NCBI RefSeq assembly: GCF_005239225.2
Contig: NC_133297.1
Span: 6,890,392 to 6,954,391 of the forward strand
DNA length: 64,000 nucleotides
Direction of reading: 5' to 3'
Origin: Populus alba
Lineage: Eukaryota; Streptophyta; Magnoliopsida; Malpighiales; Salicaceae
Position 1 is the stretch's first letter; each line of letters starts with the position of its first letter. This document shows, one piece after another, positions 24,791 to 36,412 of the stretch. The position numbers were made by a program, and so were the translations under genes. The notes beneath the pieces are model-generated. The model worked only from the letters and a program-made list of their open reading frames with translations. It was not told the DNA's origin and did no database searches.

Positions 24791-27700
24791 GCGGTTAAAT
24801 TCTGCAAATCCTATGTCATTAAGTAGTTTCCTTCTCATTTATGTAGTGTCATTAAATAATATTAAATATTTATTTTTTGAATAAAACATAATTATAAATA
24901 AATAAATAAATTTTTTATTTTACTAGATTGGATCTGATTTGGTGTATTTAATTTTGAAGCGAACGAGTCTAGCTGAAATAGTAGATATTGACCACAGTAG
25001 AAGAGAGGAAATGAGGTTGTTGTTGCTTGGCAGTTGCCTTTTTTAACTTTTGTTAAACCGCAGGCTGGGCCACAAGTATTGATGAGTCCCACTAAAATAA
25101 ATTTGAGTTTGAATCATAACCAAACATAAAAATACTGCAACTTGCTTTAATTTTGGGTGCAGTGGCATTACCAAACTGCACCAAATAAGAAAATTAATTG
25201 GAAAAAAAAAAAAAAAGGAATACAGCCCAATAAACTTCGAAAGCACAGAAGGAAGTAGTCTGACTGAATCAAGCCCAAGAGAAGCGAAGCCGAACCAAAT
25301 CTTCGAATTTTTTTTTTTTTATCGCATCACAAGCAAGCAGCCTCACTGTAATGTTTGCTAGTTTTTAGTAGGAGAAATAATCTTGAGTGAAAGAAGAATA
25401 CAGCACCAGGATGATGCATTAGCCTACTAACCAAGCATTCCCCGGTGGATTTTACTTTATCATGCTGGTGAGTTGGCTAAGTCGTTGACCAATTTCAGTC
25501 GAGCCAGAAGTCTTTAGTAGATATTTGATTACCACCGAGGGGTGTGGTATGGAGTAAGTGGGATGAGTGTTCTTGCTAGGAATTCTAAGGATTCTCGTGG
25601 TTACTGAGGATTCAGCAAAAGGAAACTCCGGAACGGGGAGCTTTTCATAGTGCAATCCCTACCATCAATGGATTTCAAGAATTAGATGTGATAAGTTTTA
25701 GTTTGATTTGGTTTAGTTTTTATTAAAAAAGTAATTAAATTTATTTTTAAAAAAATTAATTCAGACCGAATTAGTTAAGTTTTTTTTAAAATTTTAATTA
25801 ATTTTTTTATTTAATAAATTTTTCAAATTTTTTCACGTCTCCTGATTTGAATCCCTAGTGTATCAAGCTCGGGCCTGCCAAGTACCAACTGATTTGAAAT
25901 ATCAAGGAAGGTCTGCAGGGTTGAGTTTCTCAGAGACCCACGTTTGACCGAGGACTCAGGTGTTCTGACACGGCCAGCCCGGAGAGTGGAGAATTCATTG
26001 TGGCAGTCCACGTCCCCACGAAAATCCTACTTCCTGCTAAGAAAAAAAAAAAAAAAAGGGAGACATTTTTACCAAGAGTTTTGGTTTAGTTAATAGTCTT
26101 TGAATCCGAAACAACAGATTGCTTTATCTTGTTGTCGCATTGGATCTTTTATGCAATGCATTCAAAAAAATTAAATTCGGTGGGTAGTTCTTCGTTTGGA
26201 GCCCTTCGCCACAACGTTTCTAGTTATTTACTCAGCACTCTTCTCATCAAATGCGATGGAGTGATTTCTTATCCCAGTTCAGTTCATTTCTCTATGCACG
26301 TTGATTTAATGAAGTGTTCAAACCTCTTAGTGTAGAACTTCGAGAAAATTGTGAGCTATGTTTCTTATACACTCCCAAAAGCACCATAAAAACATGCAAG
26401 AAGCTATCAAGCCATGTTTCTTATATATTCCAAACATGTTGATGGAGTTAACGGGTTCATTTAAATTGATTATATTGTTTTGTTTCATTTTTATATTTAA
26501 TTTAATCTTTATTTTATTTATTATTATTTATTTTGTTTTTATTTTTTTATTATTTTTTTTAAATTTTATCCATTATTATATAATTTCATTTAATTTTTAT
26601 ATCAAATTTAATCTTTATTTTTTTATTATTGTTTTTATTTTATCCTTTTTAATTGAATTTTATTTTCATCACTCAACATTTTGATTTCAATTATTTCTAT
26701 ATCAAATTTAATCATAATTTTTTATAACAATTTCTTTGGTTTTAGATACTTTTTTATTGTATTTTTTTTTTCAATTTCTCTATTGGCGTTCTGTTGATTT
26801 AAAATTTTGCTTTATTATTTTTTAAGATTTGACTTTTATGGGGTTAATTTCAAGCTCATAATTAGTCACAAGTTTTGAATATTAATACAAATTTACTTTA
26901 ATTTTTATCAATTTCATCCTACAACATTTATTTTATTAAAAATTGATTTTCTAATGAGGTTTTTTAAATCTTGTGTCCATGGTCATGAAATTAATAAGTT
27001 AACTTGAATCTTTTATTTTTTTTTTAATTTATTTTAATAAATAAATTTTATGATTTTATTCGGTTTATTTTGGATGAAGCTACCCAGATATCGAGAGCAG
27101 GACACAAATTTTACATGATAATCTAGAGGCTAGGAGCAATTTTTTAAAATAAATTTATGTTATTATGTTTTTGTATTTTTTTTATCAGTTGATCTTAGTC
27201 TGGATTTTTTTGCTTTGCCTTTGTATTTTTTTTGAGGTTAGGTTGGCACAGCATAGAGCTAAGCCTTTTATATCTAGTGTGCTCTAAGCATCAAATGGCT
27301 TCAGGGGTTCTACGGAAGGGAGAAGATGAATACCCACCAACACATCACTGGAATCAAAAGAAGCTTCTTTGCTTTGCGAAGCATTCCCAGATTATGCAGT
27401 TGCTTCTTGCAGAAACCCCCAATGAATCATCAGATTCCAGTCCGAGGTGCTGATTCATTTAACTGCTGAAGGCATGTAAGAAACAGTACTTCTCAATAGT
27501 ATTCTCAAATATTGAGGTTGTAGTGCATTGATCATAACTGTAAAATGACAATAACATTCTGATGCATCCCATCCCAATTACAGCAAACTTAAAGGATCAA
27601 TGGGTCTGATTCTTTCCAAACGTTTCAAATTCACGAAATGATGCAAAAGCTAACACATCAAGTCATTTTACTTGGATCTTGTATATACCAACTCTTCTTG

Positions 27701-28146
27701 GTCAAGTCCACACCAAAACACATTCAGGAAGTTAAAGTCACATACAAATTCCATCCCTGAACAAAACAGAGTCAAGACATCTATAGTTAAGGAGCAAAAA
27801 GCATTTCCTAAAATGAGTCATATAGTCGTACTTTGGAAAGAAATAACAGACACCCAACTGAATTTCACAGTCATCGTGGTTACCACCATACAGTAACCTC
27901 GGACTTATTCAACTTTCATGCACAACGCAGGAAAAAGCCCTGAAGAACGAGGATGCATTTTTGGATTGCCATAAGAGGAAACCCCACACCTTGCATCCTC
28001 CACGAGGCCGGCACCAGTATCCTATAGCAAACGACTCAAAAATTATGTAATAATGAATACAGGCATTTTGCATTAAAAAAATCAAATAGAAAAACTACCC
28101 GTGTATCATCAAAGAATGCGGGCATGCTATCTATGTCTCCCTACTC
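24791..28146. other. Spacer without recognised gene; low-complexity AT-rich tract
   Basis: 25390-26030 has short minus-strand frames of unusual composition (25452-25655, 25823-26011) but no recognisable protein. 26440-27190 is T-rich low-complexity repeat (ATTTAATCTTTATTTTATTT-like), and any frame in it is an artefact. 27230-27900 is less AT-rich and might be transcribed, perhaps distal 3' sequence of the BYPASS gene, but nothing could be assigned. No RNA gene was seen. Confidence 0.45.
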
Positions 28147-28380
28147 CTAGCCATAACGAGAAAAGGGAAGATGGGGAGTTAAGGTAAAACATAACAAGTA
28201 GTGAAACAGTACAAGACATTTCATGTATTGGTGACAATATTTCGGACATGTACAAACTAGTAAGAAAGTATTACAAGATACCTCACACCACACTGGACAG
28301 GACAGGCCCACACAAGACAATACACGACTGATGGAACAAGCGGTATCAGACATGAGAACAAGCGGCTTCAACATAAACAT

Positions 28381-29436
28381 CTATCCTATAACCTGTTCCC
28401 CATTATTCCCTCGGAATGGGTCAGCAACGGTATCGGACACTCTCAGGTTACAAAGCAAAGCATCACGCCCACTTAAAACTATTTTGAAAAAGCCATCTAC
28501 TTCCTTAGCAAGAAAATCTAGCACCTGAGAAAGTTTTTCTGCTCTCCTCCCCAAATCTGAAAAAGAACTGTGAAATGCTTCCACTTCAGTAGGTTCCATA
28601 CCATCTTGGATCATGGGATATAAATTCTTCACAACTGTCTCTACATCATCTAATTCTTTCAAGAAAGTAAATTTCCGACGAGAAAATACATCTCTAATTT
28701 CTTCATTTACTGTAGTTTGCAAATCAGAATAAGCTTGTGCCCACAATATTGTGTTGGGTACATCCAAATCTATCAGATCCTTTGAATTAACTGAAAATGC
28801 AGCAGCAAAAACACTACATACAAATACTGTCTGTACCTTAACTCCATACATGGCACGCATCAACACCTTTCCTTTGGCCGAGTTCTTAACCTTAGGCAGA
28901 GTCAAGGAATCCACAAGACTCTCTAAGATGGATTTACAGTTTTCCAGTCTTGGATTCTTGGAGCCGATGTGCTGTCTCCAGCTATCTAGGGAAGAACATG
29001 CCCGCACTAACTTATCCGAAGTGTTGGACTCCAATTTATGCATGGCACATTGAAGAAAAAGATGACCTTGGTTCAGCCGCGAGAGCTCAGAGCTAAAAGC
29101 AATGCAAATATCAAGCAACTTCACAGTGATGTCCAAGTACACATCTATCCATTTCTCATCCCATTCAGTCACAGGGAGCTCAAGTTCTGTGATAAGTGTT
29201 TTTATGACAGTATGAGTCTCACAGAGTGACTCCATTGCCAATTTCATCCATGTCAAGCTAAGAACATCACCCTTGTCTTTAGGATTAAGTTTCTGCAACC
29301 TCGCTGCCAATGCCTCCTCAAATGTATTTAATAAAGAAAGAAGCCTTGGAGACAACTGAGAACCCTTTGGAGATAACATCCTGAAAGGATTTCCAAATGG
29401 AAATAAAGGGCGGTGTGGCTCTTGTGGTTGACTCAT
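28381..29436 (-). CDS. BPS1: BYPASS1-type protein
   Basis: A 351-residue protein in one uninterrupted coding exon, as in Arabidopsis BPS1 (about 349 residues). It matches BPS proteins along its whole length from memory: PFGNPFRML and SPRLLSLLNTFEE at the N-terminus, EWDEKWIDVYLDITVKLLDIC, SELSRLNQG, LPKVKNSAKGKVLMRAMYGVK, then a short hydrophobic segment (TVFVCSVFAAAFS) near residue 205-218. In Arabidopsis BPS proteins stop over-production of a mobile root-derived compound that arrests shoot growth; the molecular activity is unknown. A 5' untranslated intron is likely, with donor near 30344 and acceptor near 29451. Which BPS paralogue this is cannot be fixed by eye; gene order points to the BPS3 locus. 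Confidence 0.93.
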   Translation of the reverse strand: MSQPQEPHRPLFPFGNPFRMLSPKGSQLSPRLLSLLNTFEEALAARLQKLNPKDKGDVLSLTWMKLAMESLCETHTVIKTLITELELPVTEWDEKWIDVYLDITVKLLDICIAFSSELSRLNQGHLFLQCAMHKLESNTSDKLVRACSSLDSWRQHIGSKNPRLENCKSILESLVDSLTLPKVKNSAKGKVLMRAMYGVKVQTVFVCSVFAAAFSVNSKDLIDLDVPNTILWAQAYSDLQTTVNEEIRDVFSRRKFTFLKELDDVETVVKNLYPMIQDGMEPTEVEAFHSSFSDLGRRAEKLSQVLDFLAKEVDGFFKIVLSGRDALLCNLRVSDTVADPFRGNNGEQVIG

Positions 29437-30400
29437 TTCAACAATTTACTGCAACGAGTTTGGAAAAACAAAACCATTAATCTTGTTGCACACATCATCA
29501 AAAGAACACACACAAAATCAACAAAAAAACACACCAAACAAAAGATCTACAATCAACAGATAGCGATTAGGACCCACCCAAACTCAAGCAAGATAAATTG
29601 CAAAACTTATCATCACAATGAAACAATTCATCAAGAAAACAGAAGAAAGAACCATATCTCCAACAAAGGTATTTCTTTAAGCCTCCATGCCTTCCTGAGA
29701 GAAAGTCGAGAAAAACTCTTACCAAATACTCAGAAAAACAAATTCCAACCCCATCAACAACCTACACAACATATAGACCTGAAAAAGGAACTCAAAACAA
29801 AAGCTAGACAAAAGAAGATCTATAAAGAAAAGTTATACATATCCAGTTATTGGCCGCTCTGCATCTTTTCAAAATCAATAACCACAGCAAGAAAAAAGAG
29901 GCACAAAATCAATGCATATTTTCTCTTTATCTCATTCACACAAGAATTTCAAGTTCAAATCAATCAAAATAAAAATCAGTTAAATTAAAAAAAAAGTCCA
30001 ACTCTTTTCCTACCAAATCGAATCTAAAGTTTCGATCTATGAATCTCTCATTTCAATTCATGCCTTCTGTTCTTAAAATTAAAACACAATCAAACAAGCA
30101 TATAATTCATACACAAAACAGTTCTAACTTAATAACTCACCTAAATACCAGATCCTTAGATCAGAATAGCAATCAAGTCAAGACGAAACATAAGAATCAC
30201 TAAGAAAATATTGAAACCCTAACCCTAATCATTTTTACTAGAAAAAACAATACTCTAATCTAAGATCTAGAATAAATAAATTAAAAAAAAAAAAAAAAAC
30301 AAAGATAGAGACCTTTTTTTAGCTATAGTTGTAAGAGAGATGGTACCTGAAGGAGTACTTGCAAGAGATGGGAAATTTCCAGAGAAAAAGTGTCCAAACG
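29437..30400 (-). other. BPS leader with 5'-UTR intron
   Basis: The minus strand shows CTTCAG followed by GTACCATC (donor near 30344) and CTCGTTGCAG just before TAAATTGTTGAAATGAG (acceptor near 29451). This gives an intron of about 890 bp within the 5' untranslated region. A long plus-strand frame at 29413-29988 is an artefact of the A-rich intron. Confidence 0.6.
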
Positions 30401-30451
30401 CGGAGCTTTGTTTTTTTTTTTTTTTGTAGTTGAAATACGCGGAGCTTTGTT
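30398..30451 (-). mobile_element. Tiny retroposed insertion with 15-bp target duplication
   Basis: ACGCGGAGCTTTGTT occurs at 30398-30412 and again at 30437-30451. The 24 bp between them are 13 T's followed by GTAGTTGAAAT, which on the minus strand is a short tag plus poly(A). The pattern fits a severely 5'-truncated LINE-type insertion in the BPS promoter or leader. Confidence 0.6.
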
Positions 30452-33400
30452 GAAAGTTTCCGATTAATCTAGAGAGGTTAGGTGAGGTCTCTATTTTGTA
30501 GCTGAAGTTGTGGGCAAAGGTGAAGTCACTGGCTGTTATAAAGTAATTGGTGACAGATGTGTACGTGGAAGGATGTGAGTGGTGGGCTGTGGTAACGGAT
30601 AGATATTCATTTCGAGATTACTTACTGGCATTTTTGTGAGCAGAAATGGTGGGTCAGAGAGACAGGGACAGGGAAGTAAATTCAAGCTTGATTTTACTTT
30701 ATATTTAATGCATGTAACATGTGATCCAACGGACAAGATCCTTGCTCCTAACTACACGAAATTGCCCTGGTTGTCGTTGCTATCTGGACCTCGTTTGCCG
30801 ACCACAATATTATATATTTGGATACTTTCTTTCCCTGTCGGGGAATGGATCCAAGAAGATTCCTTTTAGGTAGTCGCCATAGGAAAAGGCTCGGCCCAGG
30901 TACAGATGGCTAATGCTGAAACTGCAAAGGGCTTCCGAATGGACTCGGCCCGCCAAAGAACTCGAACCACACAGGAGCCAGCTAGAAATTAAATTGTGCT
31001 GCTACGCTCCTCTCTTTACCTTTTTTTTTTTTTTTTTTTTTTATTCGAGGAAATCTTACTTTTTGAAAATTGTATTTTGTGAACCTAAGTAAAACCAGGT
31101 TCTTACAAACTTGAAACTTGCTAGACAAATCTTAAAACTTTTGCCACATGCCCTTGAAACGCTTACAGACCAGGCTCATTCTCTTGGATTCTTGAGAGAA
31201 TCGATACAAGCACGGGGTTCATACATATATCAGAACATTCTGACTGGTTACTGAAATGAATTCTAATAAGATTACGAGCTGCTGTGATGGATGATGAATA
31301 CCCAACAGCGCTGGAAATTGAGCTCAAAACATGAGTCGAGTCCACACAAGTCGAATAAACTCCATTGAACCGCCTGGTTTGCTATGAAGATGTTTCGTCC
31401 TTCAAGATGGAGACTGGTGATGGCCCTGTGGGAAATGCCAAATCCTGTAAGCTCGTATATACATGGCGGATGTATTTAACTAAGTTCTTCCTCTTTTCAA
31501 TTTTTAAAAAAGTGAGCATGCACAGCATAAAGTCAATACAGATGTTGATAGCGCAGCGGTGCTGCCACATGATATGGTTTCAAGTAATCGAAGCTAGGGT
31601 TTAAGGAGCAACATAAGTAGGTGCCAGGAGTCCCCTCCACCTTTGGATTTGAATAATAATGCTCAGCATTAATCAGCCTTGAACCCCTCGCAATGCCTAA
31701 CAACATACCTGACAGTACACAGGCATTATATTCTAGACTTGCCCCTTCAAAAGCTTCTGATTCTGGGCAAGAATGCTATGGTCAATGGACTTGAAGCGTG
31801 AGAATTGAGCAAGGTATCGTGTATCTTCACACCAGACATTGCCCATCTTCCACACAAAAGGTCAGAAAAAGATTTCGCACCTCTAGAAAGGTCTACTGAT
31901 CATAAATCCAAATTCTGGATTCATGAAATATTTTATGGCCAAAAGAAGTCCTACAAACTCTGCTCATCCGCCAGTAAAGTGATCACATGAACGCAGGCTT
32001 CTCAGCCCCACAGGATGCAGACAAATGTTAATTGTATCAGGTCGCCTCCTGCAAGTGATATGAAACCATTTCTAGTACTGGCAAGAGAGAGACAAATGAA
32101 GTTCCTGCCACGTGAAGGATTCCGAATTGACATGGAGACCAGTAGCTCCTCCGCCAAGCTAAAAACATGCCCCAAAAAAAGTGTGGAATCCCCAACCCAA
32201 GCTTGGCATATTTTTTTTTTTTTTTTTCTCCAGATTGGTCCTGCGTTAGATATTGGACTCATCACAGGACGAATAAATGCCTTCACCAGGTATGATCTTG
32301 CCCCGGTACAGATTACCTCGTTAGCATGTTTCATAAAGACCAAGTCACGAACCCGAAAGCAAAGTGCAACAAAGTGACAAATGAACTCATCAAATACATC
32401 CAAAACTATTTACTTTGACAGGTATTATGCCAAGCTTCATTGTTAGGCTACAATGCAAAAGCATGTACTCTGGCAACGACGGCTAAATAAATCACACGGC
32501 AAGACCCCATTTCCAGACTAGATGTTGGCTGCTTCCTAGCTAGCTGGTCCAACCCAAAACAAGGAAAGCACATGAATAAAAGAGTTGCAAGTACGTTTGC
32601 TGCAGAAGAAATAGCTGGTTACCGGGTCCATTTCCCACAAACATCTGGTTTCTTGGCTGGCAATGATGGTGACGAGTCACGATGGAACCATGCTAACCGA
32701 TATATGTATCTATGTAATAGTAAAGCAGTAGCATTCCGATTTAAATCAATTTACCGATCAATTGAAATTATGGGGTGACAACTGGACTGCTGACATGGAT
32801 GTGTCTTGTAGTGCTTAATGAGCGTGATAGATCCAATCGGTATATTTTAACCAGGAAGCATGCTTTCTTTGATTGCCGCATAATTCCAAAGCAGATAGGA
32901 GCCGTGCGTCGCTTTGCTTACATATTTTTCCATCTGGGAACACACTACTGTAGAATTTCAATATCCTTTTGTTGAGAGAATCCGCATTCAAACAAACTCA
33001 GTAGTTACAGCGAGTAGAGCATGCTTGTAAAGTTTCAATGAATCTGATTTAATGATCGGATTAAAATTTATATTAAAGCTTCGAGGTGTTGTATTTGTGT
33101 GCCTTGAGATGGTTAGACTGTCCCTTGCAATCCTCCTGTTGGTGATTACAAGAACAATGAATAATAGATTTAATGATGCTGTAAGGCCATACAACGAGGA
33201 AATTCTAGCTGCATAAGTGGAAGGTAAGTAATATTCCTATTTGGATAATCTACTTCTTTGACAATTCTTTCACGTTTACGATTATAACGAGCCCATTTCA
33301 CCTGCTGCAAAATGATCACACAGGGAGTTCACCTCATGTATTGAATTTTGGTTCTGCGAGTTCTGAATACACCAGTAAACAATAACCAGCTGAACAACCC

Positions 33401-33770
33401 AGACAGCAACAAAATGGACCACCCACATGAGAGCTGGGCGATAGACTAGTTTTGAAGTATAATAGATACAATGAGAAAGTTCAAAAGTAATTTTGGATGA
33501 CCATGGAGCATACAAACATGGAACTTTGTTTTATAATTGAAACAATAAAATATATCATATTTCTATAAGAATAATGAATCAATTACACAACTGCATCCCC
33601 CACGGAGTAAGACATCCGAAATGGTATGAAAGCTAAGCTTAAAACAAATGCAGATTATCGTTTTCTTATATAGAAGATACAACAAGCACAATAGAATACC
33701 TACAGGGTAAAAATAAATAAAAGATTCAATAACTTGGAGAGATGTAAAATTGTTAGTCACCTAATCCTCC
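30452..33770. other. Spacer without recognised gene; possible transcribed segment
   Basis: 30450-31020 is probably BPS promoter. 31100-33000 has more balanced base use than other spacers, yet no open frame gave a known protein. At 32218-32291 the plus strand has a T-tract with CTCCAG acceptor, a 57-nt open segment and CACCAGGTATGA donor, which looks like an exon; its peptide (IGPALDIGLITGR) was not recognised. It could be a noncoding RNA or a dead gene. 33000-33770 probably includes the 3' end of the kinase gene. Confidence 0.35.
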
Positions 33771-33777
33771 AATGATG

Positions 33778-36412
33778 TTATCTCCATCTAGTTGGCTGAT
33801 GATGTTTCCTGCCACTTTCACCTTCACTTGTGTCTGAAGTCCCTTCTCCCGATTGCTTATCAATGAATTTCATAGCAGCATGATTCTCTTGTTCATAATC
33901 ATGCTGTGAATGGGAAGGTTCTCTCCCAACTCGACGTTCCTGCAAAATTTGTGCGAGAATTGATTAATGAGCAGGAAACTGAACCATTAAAAGAGAGAGA
34001 TATTCTTTCTTTAGACACCACAGATTATAATTCTTTGTTTGAAAGAAATGATGCATACATACATCACGAAATAGCAAGTCATCAGCCTCAAGCATGTGGA
34101 TCACGTGTCCCATTTTGGGCCTCTTTGTAGCATCAGGATCGACACATTTAAGAGCTACCAGGAGAGCACGTTTTAATGCTTTTGAAGCAGGCATCTCGGG
34201 TAACTTGGGATCAACCACTTCTTCAGATTTTCGGTTCCCAACCATAGTTTTTAACCATTCTACCAGATTCACCTGCAATTATTTGGTTGTTTCCAGAAGT
34301 TATAGTTACAGCAATAGATAATAAAAGACAGAAAGGAGAAATTTTCAGAATTATATGTAAAAACTAACCTCTCCTTGTGGCCGACTATAATCAACAGGGC
34401 TTCTCCCAGAAATTATCTCCATGATAAGTATACCAAAACTATAAACATCACTCTTCTCATTCAGCATTCCAGTGCAAGCATATTCTGGAGCAACATAACT
34501 AGAAAACCCAGCAAAATAAGATTTAGTTTTCCTACTTAGGAGAATTACAAGTCAACCAACCATTGTCTCAATGAAGTTTCATATATAATGTTTGCATTGC
34601 AAATGATTTTTTTTACAACAGAGAAATAAAACCGGAACTCAAATCAAAGGAAACAAACTGACCCAAATGTTCCCATCACACGTGTTGTGACATAACTTCT
34701 CTCAGAATGTAAGAGCTTGGCAAGCCCAAAATCAGAAACCTTAGAGTTCCATTGGCGATCCAGTAATATGTTACTAGATTTTACATCTCGATGAACAACC
34801 TTGGGTTCAAGACCATCATGAAGGTAGGCCAATCTGCAACAACAATAGCAGCAAACAAAATACCTTGAGTGAAAAATAAGAACAAATAATTTGAGCAACA
34901 ATGCATGCATCCATATGGATGATGAGTTTACTTACAATGGAATTCAGAATACTTACCCTTTTGCTGTGCCCAAAATAATGTTCCTACGAATATCCCACGT
35001 TAGCGGGCTGACTTCTCCAACATCACCATGTAGCCATTGGTCCAGATTACCATTGTCAACATACTCGTATACAAGCATTCTACATAGCAAAAACATGACC
35101 AATTACTTTGAGATTGTTGACAACATGAGGCACAAACTCAATTTTAAATTGGAAGATAATTATGGGCATACCTGTAAGCACCCTCAACACAGTATCCAAG
35201 CAATCTGACAAGATTCTTGTGCCGTACTCGTCCAATTACTTCCACTTCTACTTTGAATTCCCTCTCAGCTTGACCCCTGAGAATTTTCAGTATCATGAGC
35301 TACTAACCTATGCATGCATAATTTTAGTAGAAAGGCAGTCAAGACGTAGATGGAAGATTGATGTCTGCTGTAGCAACTTCTATTTATATTCCAAAATTAT
35401 CAATTCAGGTTCAATTATGATCAAAGGCATTTGACAAGGAAAAGTAAGGAATCCCACAAAAGCATGTCACTTTACAGCACATATCCAACCACACGCAAGA
35501 CAAGAACCAAAAAAAGAAGACACCAACCATAAACACTCAAGCACAGCACAGTAATTAAAACTTAGCAATTTTCTTCTACCATGGAGACTTAAAACATACA
35601 GTAAAATAAGCAAATAAATTTCAAGTTCCCATAGTAATTCTAAACGTAAAACATCTCAAACAATCCCAAGTTCAATCCATAACAAATAAGATCCAAACTT
35701 TTAACACTTCTCTTCCCCATATCTTCCCCTAGCAAGTAGCAACAAATCAAAGACAAACATGCAATTCATTCCATTTTTTTCCTCATTATCTAAAAAAAAC
35801 ACATGAAAATAATAATAAAACAACCAAGAAAACAATTAAAAGAACAGATCTTTACCTGTTATTCAACAAATTTTTAACAGCAACTTTAGTCCCGTCACTC
35901 AAAACCCCACGATAAACAATCCCATACCCACCTTCGCCAATAACATTCTCTTCACACAACCCACCAGTAGCAGCCTCCAACTCTCTCAAAGTATACCACC
36001 TACCCCACCCAAGATGCGACACTTCAGGCCCCACACTTCCACTCCCAAACGACGCCGTCTCACCACCACTAGCAGTCCCTCTACTCTCCCCGCTCGAAAA
36101 CACCACTCTATGCTCCACCTTCCCGATCCCAACCTGGATCTCCGGCACCTGAATCGCATGATGATTGTGTTCTTGCACGGGCAGGTGCACGATTTCTTGA
36201 ATCTCTTTAGAGATTGGAGGGGTACTGTCTGTCTTTGTTAGCTTAAATTGTCGGTTCTTGCGACGTGAAGTAACGCAAAGAGAGAGGAGAAAGAGGGCAA
36301 GAACTATTAATGAGCCCAATAAGATTCCTATGACTACCCATAAACGGAGACCAAAGATTGATGTAGGTTTTGATAGCTCCGTGTTAACAAATGCACCATC
36401 GTATACAGACAT
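33778..36412 (-). CDS. Receptor-like serine/threonine kinase, At4g01330/At1g01540-type
   Basis: A membrane-anchored kinase with a very short outside part, one transmembrane helix and a cytosolic kinase domain. Exons (minus): 35856-36412, 35172-35276, 34957-35079, 34663-34833, 34369-34498, 34063-34272, 33778-33939; 1458 nt, 485 residues. The start [19 protein letters not shown] is as in the Arabidopsis relatives. The helix spans about residues 23-47 ([20 protein letters not shown]), followed by a basic stop-transfer stretch. The kinase has glycine loop GEGGYG, VAVK lysine, catalytic loop [14 protein letters not shown] and GTFGYVAPE across the exon 4/5 junction; all catalytic residues are kept, so it should be active. 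The tail is Glu/Ser/His-rich. No ligand-binding ectodomain exists, so it may act with other receptors. Function in the family is poorly known. Introns are short; the first (35277-35855) is the longest. Confidence 0.93.

Noticed and set aside
26358..26684. 108-codon hydrophobic frame
   Set aside because: Made of low-complexity T-rich repeat giving Phe/Ile/Leu codons; no membrane protein features beyond composition.
29413..29988. 191-codon plus-strand frame
   Set aside because: Covers the BPS start and 5'-UTR intron in antisense; Lys/Thr/Gln/His-rich from an A-rich intron.
32002..32403. 133-codon minus-strand frame between BPS and the kinase gene
   Set aside because: Contains an A-tract-encoded Lys run and no recognisable domain; not strong enough for a gene.
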